In this document: piece by piece, positions 6,425 through 11,378 of the stretch | How positions within the stretch are numbered: position 1 is the first letter of the stretch | Layout of the letters: every line of letters begins with the position of its first letter | DNA from: Oscillospiraceae bacterium | GTDB lineage: Bacteria > Bacillota > Clostridia > Oscillospirales > Oscillospiraceae | Length of the DNA stretch: 11,378 nt | Direction of reading: 5' to 3' | Assembly (NCBI GenBank): GCA_028705905.1 | Contig: JAQWCP010000024.1 | Coordinates: 1 to 11,378 of the forward strand | Made by a program: the position numbers and the translations under genes | Notes under the pieces: generated by a model | Databases searched by the model: none | The model's input: the letters and a program-made list of their open reading frames with translations, nothing else | What the model was told of the DNA's origin: nothing

Positions 6425-6459
6425 ACAATAAAACAGATGCAAGGCATCTGTTTTATTGT
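6425..6459 (-). terminator. Terminator of the recD2-comF gene cluster
   Basis: A perfect 16-bp stem (6425-6440 with 6444-6459) has a 3-nt loop. On the minus strand the right arm ends in TTTTATTG followed by TTTAT. It begins 31 bases after the comF stop at 6491. The plus strand reads TTTTATTGTG after the loop, so it could also stop antisense transcripts. Confidence 0.85.
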
Positions 6460-6490
6460 GTGATATTTTCTACTTTCTGCTCTTTTTGCA

Positions 6491-7201
6491 TCAAGTCAAA
6501 TCGTCTGATGCGTCTTCTGCAGTGTTTTGCTTTCGGTTCCCTGGCGGCACCCGTGCCAGCGTGACGCAGACTACATCCAAAGCCCCCGCAAAGCGAAGTT
6601 GCTTTGCACATTCTGACAACGTGGCGCCGGTGGTGATAATGTCGTCAATCAGTAAAATTCGCTTGTCGACAATGAGTTCGGGAGCGGTGATGATGTAAGC
6701 GTCTTTGACATTATCAAACCGGGCGGCTGGCCCTTCCAGAGAGGATTGCGCAGGGCGGTCTTCCACTTTTCGCAGCGTCTCCACAGCCACGTCCGACAGC
6801 TCCAAAGCGACTGCCATTGCCAATAGCATCGCTTGGTCATATCCCCGTTTTTTCTTTCGCTTGGAACTGAGAGGAACCCAAGTGATCAGGTCATATGAAG
6901 CAGGTAAATAGCGTCGCACGTAGTCTGCCATCAGTTTGCCATATGGTGTGGCATAATTGGCGCGGCCGGAAAATTTGAAGCGGTGAAACGAGTCCTTCAC
7001 CACATCCTGATAATAGAGTGCAGAGGCGCATTTGGAAAAAGGTTCTCCAAATTGCAGTGCGGTCTCCGGCGTTGTGTAGGGCAGCTCACTCTGACAGGTG
7101 GTACAGATGGAGCGTTCTCCCGCCTTTAGTAGTTTGTGGCAGAAGACGCATCGTGGTGGGAAGAATAAGTCCAGTAGTCCGCTGATCAATTTTGCCGCCA
7201 T
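6491..7201 (-). CDS. comF: ComF-family phosphoribosyltransferase-like protein
   Basis: A 236-residue cytoplasmic protein of normal ComF/ComFC length. The N-terminus holds a four-cysteine zinc knuckle, CVFC (18-21) and CTTC (33-36), after a hydrophobic LFFPPR segment. The C-terminal half is a type I phosphoribosyltransferase fold with the PRPP-binding loop ILLIDDIITTGATL (182-195). PLSSKRKKKRGYDQA (110-124) and RPAQSSLEGPAARFDNVKDAY (149-169) are characteristic of the family. ComFC works with the DEAD-box helicase ComFA in bringing transformed DNA into the cytoplasm in competent Firmicutes, but many non-competent species keep comF, and its reaction is not settled. Start at 7201 with AGAGGAGG 7 nt upstream. 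It lies 21 nt after the recD2 stop and is the last gene before the terminator. No comFA is beside it here. Confidence 0.93.
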   Translation of the reverse strand: MAAKLISGLLDLFFPPRCVFCHKLLKAGERSICTTCQSELPYTTPETALQFGEPFSKCASALYYQDVVKDSFHRFKFSGRANYATPYGKLMADYVRRYLPASYDLITWVPLSSKRKKKRGYDQAMLLAMAVALELSDVAVETLRKVEDRPAQSSLEGPAARFDNVKDAYIITAPELIVDKRILLIDDIITTGATLSECAKQLRFAGALDVVCVTLARVPPGNRKQNTAEDASDDLT

Positions 7202-7222
7202 GGGAATGCCTCCTCTTGACTT

Positions 7223-9439
7223 CTATGTATTTTTTTGAGATATGCGCCAGCGCAAACCGCTGTATCGCTTGCCATGCCGGTAATTTTCGGCCATATGGGA
7301 AACAACAGCGTCGTCGCCGACCATAATAAACAACTCCTTGGCTCTTGTAATGGCAGTGTATAAAATGCTGCGGGACAGGAGCATCGGCGCCCCTTGGGAA
7401 ACGGCCAAAATGACAGCGCGATATTCGCTGCCCTGGGATTTGTGGACTGTCATGGCATATGCCGGCTCCAGTTCCCCCAACAGGTCGGCGGTATATTCCA
7501 CCAGTCGGTCGTCAAAGTTCACAATCACCACATCTTCTCCTGGTATAATGGAAGTGATGTGACCCACGTCGCCATTGAACACACCGACGCCCGCCTGGCC
7601 GCCGTTTGTGGACGTCCAGAGCAAATCGTAATTATTACGAATTTGCATCACCCGGTCCCCTTCCCGGAAGATATGCTTCCCAAATTTTCGCTCTTGCTTT
7701 TCCCGGCTTTTGGGGTTGACGGCCGCCTGCAAGCAGAGATTCAAATGTTCTGTGCCGGTGGCATAGCGCCGCGTGGGGGACAATACTTGGATTTGGCTTG
7801 TGGGGATCCCCATATTCTGGGGCAATCTGGTTTGGCAGAGTTGGGCGATGGTTTCCACCACCCGTTCCGGGTCCCGGCGCCGCAAGAAGAAAAAGTCCTG
7901 GTTCTGGTTGGTCAAATCCGGCGTTTCGCCCCGGTTGACCGCGTGCGCGTTGCGCACGATGGCGCTTTGCAGAGATTGACGAAAAATTTCCGTCAGCAGA
8001 ACTTCCGGCACAGCCTGGCTACGACGCAAATCAGAGAGGACGTTTCCGGGGCCAACAGAAGGCAGCTGATCCGGGTCTCCCACTAAAATGAGACGGCAGT
8101 CAAAGGGCATAGCCCGCAGAAGAGATTGAAACAAAGGTAAATCCACCATGGAAGTTTCATCAATGATGACAGCATCGGCAGAAAGGGGATCTGTTTCATT
8201 TTTGGAAAATACGGTCTGGCGGGTGTCGGGGCCAAAGGTTGCTTCCAACAAACGGTGGATGGTAACGGCCTCTCGCCCACAAACCTCTCCCAACCGTTTG
8301 GCGGCGCGGCCTGTGGGCGCGGCCAAAACGGTTTTCAGGCCCAGCGCATCAAACAGCGTTAAGATGCCCCGAACGGTTGTGGTTTTACCAGTCCCCGGGC
8401 CACCGGTGAGCAGCATGATCCGGCTGGATGCAGCCGTTTTCACGGCAACTTGCTGCTCCGGAGCGTAGCAGATGCCCTGTGTTTTCTGTGCATCTTGCAA
8501 AAGAGCATCTAAGTTGGGGAGAGCAGGCAAAGGAAACTGGGTCATCTGGCAAATGCGCTCTGTCACGTAACATTCGGCGGCGTATAGCCAAGATAGATAA
8601 CAGGCGTCTACCTTTGCAACGGGGGAGCAGACCACTTCCCCCCGTTCGATCAGTGCATCCAGCCCTTCTTCCACGGTGTCCCAGTCCACGCCAATCAAAG
8701 ACAATGTGGCATCCACCAGCTTTGGACGAGGGAGGAAACTGTGGCCGTTTCCGGCATTATACGAAAGCTCAAACAGCAGGCTGGCCTCCACCCGCTCCGG
8801 GGCATCTGCCTCCAAGCCAAGTTGAATGGCCAATGTGTCTACCGTGGAAAAATCCACTTGAAATTCTTCGTCCGACAAAAGATAGGGATTTTCTTTTAAA
8901 GCCGGGAGCGCCGCTTCCCCATACCGGCGGTGAAGATGCAGTGCCAAAGGCAGAGGTAGGTCATACTGCGTCAAAAAGTCCAGCAACCGCCGGATTCCGG
9001 ACTGTGCAAGAAATGCCCGGGAGATATCCTGTGCCCGTTTTGGGGTGATGCCCTTGATTTGGGCCAGCCGCTCCGGTGTTTCTTCGATGACAGAGAGCGT
9101 TTCCGCACCGAATGCACGAACCAGCTGCTTGGCGGTGGCTGCACCCACACCCTTGATGGCGCCGGATGACAAGTAGGCCAAGATCGCCACCTCTTCTGAG
9201 GGGAGAGTGCGCTCTGTATAATCGGCCTGTAGCTGTGTTCCATAGGTGGGGTGGTTGACCCAGTGCCCGCGCACCAGGAGCTGCTCTCCTGGTGAAATGG
9301 CGGGCATGCAGCCTACCACGATATGTTCTATTTCCTTGGCATCCAAACGCAAAACGGTATACCCGTTGTCTGCATTTTGGAAGATCAAGGCGCGGACTGT
9401 ACCGGACAGTTCGATGATTTCCGTATGTTGCTCGGCCAT
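7223..9439 (-). CDS. recD2: RecD2-type SF1B 5'-3' DNA helicase
   Basis: A 738-residue helicase of the RecD/TraA family, the stand-alone RecD2 form found in bacteria that use AddAB rather than RecBCD. Order: N-terminal OB-like domain (about 8-75), helix-hairpin-helix region (about 93-145; GAIKGVGAATAKQLV and IKGITPKRAQDI), then two helicase cores. Walker A is GGPGTGKTTT (346-355), APTGRAAKRL (374-383) motif Ia, IIDETSM (425-431) Walker B, VGDPDQLPSVGPG (453-465) motif III, TEIFRQ (483-488) motif IV, TVHKSQGSEY (664-673) motif V and LYTAITRAK (693-701) motif VI. All expected motifs are intact. RecD2 unwinds DNA 5'-3' and has roles in repair and replication restart. The ATG at 9439 has AAGGAGG 7 nt upstream. 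It lies between the small membrane protein gene and comF, with about 21-nt gaps on each side, so the three are probably one transcript. Confidence 0.96.
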   Translation of the reverse strand: MAEQHTEIIELSGTVRALIFQNADNGYTVLRLDAKEIEHIVVGCMPAISPGEQLLVRGHWVNHPTYGTQLQADYTERTLPSEEVAILAYLSSGAIKGVGAATAKQLVRAFGAETLSVIEETPERLAQIKGITPKRAQDISRAFLAQSGIRRLLDFLTQYDLPLPLALHLHRRYGEAALPALKENPYLLSDEEFQVDFSTVDTLAIQLGLEADAPERVEASLLFELSYNAGNGHSFLPRPKLVDATLSLIGVDWDTVEEGLDALIERGEVVCSPVAKVDACYLSWLYAAECYVTERICQMTQFPLPALPNLDALLQDAQKTQGICYAPEQQVAVKTAASSRIMLLTGGPGTGKTTTVRGILTLFDALGLKTVLAAPTGRAAKRLGEVCGREAVTIHRLLEATFGPDTRQTVFSKNETDPLSADAVIIDETSMVDLPLFQSLLRAMPFDCRLILVGDPDQLPSVGPGNVLSDLRRSQAVPEVLLTEIFRQSLQSAIVRNAHAVNRGETPDLTNQNQDFFFLRRRDPERVVETIAQLCQTRLPQNMGIPTSQIQVLSPTRRYATGTEHLNLCLQAAVNPKSREKQERKFGKHIFREGDRVMQIRNNYDLLWTSTNGGQAGVGVFNGDVGHITSIIPGEDVVIVNFDDRLVEYTADLLGELEPAYAMTVHKSQGSEYRAVILAVSQGAPMLLSRSILYTAITRAKELFIMVGDDAVVSHMAENYRHGKRYSGLRWRISQKNT

Positions 9440-9460
9440 TGTCGCGCCTCCTTGTGTTTG

Positions 9461-9814
9461 TTATGATTCACGTGGCGATTTCTCAGATCGCAAAATATCT
9501 GGTAACGTCTCCCGGGTACAGCACTGGATTTCAGGCTGTTGCCTCATGAGGGCGGCAACAGCCTGCTGCCCTTTGGTATTAAGCCCGTCATCGACTAATA
9601 TGATTTGCGGAACGATGGGGCTGCCATAGCGATGCAGCTGCATGAAAATAGGCTGGAGCTGTGCGCCGTCTCCTTGTGTGTACAACAAGATATAAACAGC
9701 AGATTCTTTTGTTCTATGTACAGGGTGGCCTTTTCTATGGCCAAATATATAACATACGGAAACGATTCCAACGGCGGAAAAAAAGGCCAAAAGCCCGTCA
9801 AGAATAGCTTGCAT
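9461..9814 (-). CDS. Small membrane-anchored protein of unknown function with VDDG motif
   Basis: A 117-residue protein I do not recognise. Residues about 2-24 (QAILDGLLAFFSAVGIVSVCYIF) form one hydrophobic helix, either a membrane anchor or an uncleaved signal, followed by basic residues HRKGHPVHR that suggest the rest is cytoplasmic. The remainder looks like a beta-alpha-beta-alpha-beta fold: AVYILLYTQGD (39-49), a helix, PQIILVDDGLN (69-79), a helix, then EIQCCTR (95-101). This order and the ILVDDG motif resemble the first half of a GT-A (family 2) glycosyltransferase nucleotide-binding fold, but it stops far short of a catalytic domain, so enzyme activity is doubtful. The ATG at 9814 has GGGAGGTGG 7 nt upstream; a longer frame reaching 9910 has no SD. 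It starts a cluster with recD2 21 nt downstream. A conserved neighbour of recD2 is possible but unproven. Confidence 0.8.
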   Translation of the reverse strand: MQAILDGLLAFFSAVGIVSVCYIFGHRKGHPVHRTKESAVYILLYTQGDGAQLQPIFMQLHRYGSPIVPQIILVDDGLNTKGQQAVAALMRQQPEIQCCTRETLPDILRSEKSPRES

Positions 9815-10120
9815 CGGTATTCCACCTCCCAATTCATTGTATGGGAAATGGGGGGCAAGAGTGAGACTTGGCGAAGGAAAGGTCAAAGCCATTTGTGATG
9901 GGAGCAGCAACGAAATCTGCCCGCAAACCGTCCGTTGTAATGGGGCATGGCATATGTTCCCAGCGGTTTGCCACCGGGGACACCGGCCCGCCGGGCCAGG
10001 TCCCCGGTTTCAGGCATTGATAGAAGCGAGAGCCGCCGCCAGAAATGAGCCAAACGTCTACAGCTGGATCCATTCCTTCCCGATGGGCGGCATCTGCAAA
10101 TGCAGCCTGCGTCAGAGGAC
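9815..10120. other. 306-bp gap between uvrA and the recD2 cluster, no clear gene
   Basis: No gene is supported here. The stretch holds a strong GC-rich stem-loop (9973-10008) and the SD GGGAGGTGG of the next gene (about 9822-9830). Both strands have long open frames (minus strand 9834-10073 from an ATG, open further back into uvrA), but that ATG has GGAAGGA touching it with no spacing. No convincing -35/-10 pair was found for the downstream cluster: a TACAAT (9842-9837, minus strand) lacks a suitable -35. The downstream genes may rely on read-through from uvrA. Confidence 0.5.
9973..10008 (-). repeat. GC-rich stem-loop in the uvrA-recD2 gap
   Basis: ACCGGGGAC (9973-9981) pairs perfectly with GTCCCCGGT (10000-10008). 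Inside, GGCCC (9985-9989) pairs with GGGCC (9993-9997) around a GCC loop, with a small internal bulge (ACC against AG). No T-tract follows on either strand, so it is not a standard intrinsic terminator. It could be an RNA structure that guards or pauses a read-through transcript. Confidence 0.7.
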
Positions 10121-11378
10121 CTATCCCAGCAATTTTTTTAAATAGTGGCCGGTATAGGATGCGTCACAGTGCACGATCTCTTCCGGCGTACCGGTGCAGA
10201 CAACATTGCCGCCTTCGCTGCCCCCCTCCGGACCCAAGTCGATGATATAGTCGGCGGTTTTGATGACGTCTAGGTTGTGTTCAATGACCACAACCGTGTT
10301 TCCCACGTCCACCAGCCGCTCCAGCACTTCAATCAGCATTTGGACGTCTGCCGTATGCAGACCGGTGGTGGGCTCGTCCAAGATATAAATTGTACCGCCG
10401 GTGGAGCGTTTGCTGAGTTCCGTGGCCAGCTTCACCCGCTGGGCTTCTCCACCGGAAAGGGTGGTGGACGGCTGACCCAGCTTGATATAGCCCAATCCTA
10501 CATCCCGCAGCGTTTCCAGCTTTCGATGCAGCTTTGGAAGGCTGCTGAAAAATTCCAGACCTTCATCTACAGTCATCTTCAGCACTTCGTGGATGTTTTT
10601 CCCTTTGTAGCGCACTTCCAGCGTTTCGCGGTTGTATCGTTTCCCTTTGCAGACCTCGCACGGAACGTAAATATCCGGCAGAAAGTGCATCTCAATCTTG
10701 AGGAGGCCATCCCCGGCACAGGCTTCGCACCGGCCGCCCCGCACGTTAAAAGAGAACCGGCCTGGGCCGTATCCACGGCTTTTGGCATCCGGAGTAGAGG
10801 CAAACAAGTCCCGAATATCTCCGAACAAACCTGTATACGTAGCCGGGTTGGAACGGGGCGTGCGGCCAATGGGCGATTGGTCGATATTGATGATTTTATC
10901 TAAAAACTCCTCACCCTCAATGGCGTCATGCTTGCCTGCCCGGGTTTTGGCGTGGTTTAAATCGGCTGCCAGTTTCTTATATATAATTTCATTGACGAGA
11001 CTGGACTTTCCCGAGCCGGAAACACCCGTGATGCACGTCATGGTGCCAAGGGGAATGGATACGTCGATATGGCGCAAGTTATTTTCCGAGGCACCCCGCA
11101 CCACCAGCTGGTGCCCGTTTCCGGGGCGGCGTTGTGTGGGGACAGGGATTTTCTTTGCGCCGGAAAGGTAAGCACCCGTGATGGAAGCGGGATTTTTCAT
11201 GATTTCTTCTGCGGTACCGGCGGCGACCACTTCGCCACCATGGATGCCTGCACCCGGCCCGATGTCCAAGATATAATCGGCCGCCCGCATGGTGTCTTCA
11301 TCGTGTTCCACCACAAGCAGGGTGTTTCCCAGGTCGCGCAGCCGTTTTAATGTAGCCAGGAGCATGTCGTTGTCCCGT
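10121..11378 (-). CDS. uvrA: Excinuclease ABC subunit A, C-terminal part (partial)
   Basis: The last 418 residues of UvrA, roughly the C-terminal 45% of a typical protein of about 940 residues. The start is outside the window; the frame is open through 11378 ([19 protein letters not shown]...), so the ATG at 11365 is internal. UvrA is the damage-sensing ATPase of nucleotide excision repair and loads UvrB. Seen here: the end of the first ABC module with EHDEDT, the second Walker [14 protein letters not shown], a zinc finger CEAC...CEVC after [11 protein letters not shown], the ABC signature [12 protein letters not shown], Walker [12 protein letters not shown] and the H-loop VIEHNLDV. The gene ends in LKKLLG and TAG at 10121-10123. 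Just before the stop is a run of seven A residues on the coding strand (10133-10139). uvrA is followed by a 306-bp gap before the recD2 cluster on the same strand. Confidence 0.98.
   Translation of the reverse strand, partial: RDNDMLLATLKRLRDLGNTLLVVEHDEDTMRAADYILDIGPGAGIHGGEVVAAGTAEEIMKNPASITGAYLSGAKKIPVPTQRRPGNGHQLVVRGASENNLRHIDVSIPLGTMTCITGVSGSGKSSLVNEIIYKKLAADLNHAKTRAGKHDAIEGEEFLDKIINIDQSPIGRTPRSNPATYTGLFGDIRDLFASTPDAKSRGYGPGRFSFNVRGGRCEACAGDGLLKIEMHFLPDIYVPCEVCKGKRYNRETLEVRYKGKNIHEVLKMTVDEGLEFFSSLPKLHRKLETLRDVGLGYIKLGQPSTTLSGGEAQRVKLATELSKRSTGGTIYILDEPTTGLHTADVQMLIEVLERLVDVGNTVVVIEHNLDVIKTADYIIDLGPEGGSEGGNVVCTGTPEEIVHCDASYTGHYLKKLLG

Noticed and set aside
7394..8086. 230-residue plus-strand open frame
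   Set aside because: Entirely antisense to the conserved helicase motifs of recD2; a product of GC-rich codon mirror effects.
9837..9870. Promoter for the recD2 cluster with -10 TACAAT
   Set aside because: No -35-like hexamer at 16-18 bp; the best TTGCCC or TTGACC matches are at the wrong distance.
9815..9910. Longer 149-residue version of the small membrane protein
   Set aside because: The extra N-terminal residues are Pro-rich and unlike the rest; the near-consensus SD is 7 nt before the ATG at 9814.
9834..10073. 79-residue minus-strand ORF (MDPAVDVWLISGGG...) as a separate gene
   Set aside because: The purine-rich GGAAGGA touches the ATG with no spacing, no promoter is seen, and the residue pattern gives no recognisable family. 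Kept only as a frameshift or structured-gap observation.
9815..10120. SRP RNA, 6S RNA or T-box leader in the uvrA-recD2 gap
   Set aside because: The GGAAGGA-like stretch is not in an SRP domain IV context, no T-box antiterminator consensus is present, and no 6S-type long-bubble fold could be drawn by eye.
1..11378. CRISPR arrays, tRNA or rRNA genes, insertion sequences, phage or integrase genes
   Set aside because: No regularly spaced repeats, no cloverleaf with CCA-type end, and no transposase or integrase motifs on either strand.

Overview
The window looks like chromosomal DNA from a low-to-moderate-GC Gram-positive anaerobe of the Clostridia, most likely an Oscillospiraceae/Ruminococcaceae-type gut or sediment bacterium. 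The evidence is strong Shine-Dalgarno sites, sigma-A-type promoters, an AbrB-family regulator, an Mbl-type MreB, RecD2 and ComF as in Firmicutes, and a tandem 2-hydroxyacyl-CoA dehydratase activase typical of strict anaerobes. The genus is inference. Seven of the nine genes are recognisable family members; one (9461-9814) is not, and two genes (ilvD, uvrA) are cut by the window ends.

Layout. 2-229 (+) is the 3' end of ilvD, followed by a 19-bp hairpin at 245-286. 365-4668 (-) is a two-gene operon: a 981-residue protein with two ATPase/activase modules plus a DUF2229-type region, then a 439-residue HgdB/COG3581-like cysteine protein. Their promoter lies at 4722-4750. Divergent from them, with its own promoter at 4846-4875, is a 93-residue AbrB-family regulator with a C-terminal CxxC...CxxC module (4904-5185). 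A bidirectional terminator (5206-5244) separates it from a convergent solitary MreB/Mbl gene (5266-6297, -), which has a clear promoter at 6362-6390. 6491-9814 (-) is a tightly spaced three-gene cluster of small membrane-anchored protein, RecD2 and ComF, each gene starting about 21 nt after the previous stop behind a near-consensus SD, and ending in a terminator at 6425-6459. A 306-bp gap with a strong GC-rich hairpin separates it from the 3' part of uvrA (10121-11378, -).

How the genes work together. The activase pair is the most unusual part. It carries the parts of an ATP-driven low-potential electron-transfer system, but no recognisable dehydratase or reductase is adjacent, and its regulator-like neighbour sits divergently across a 235-bp control region containing overlapping palindromes. 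The right half is a DNA-maintenance neighbourhood: UvrA (nucleotide excision repair), RecD2 (5'-3' helicase) and ComF (DNA uptake/recombination-associated phosphoribosyltransferase-like protein). No CRISPR, tRNA, rRNA, insertion sequence or phage gene was seen.
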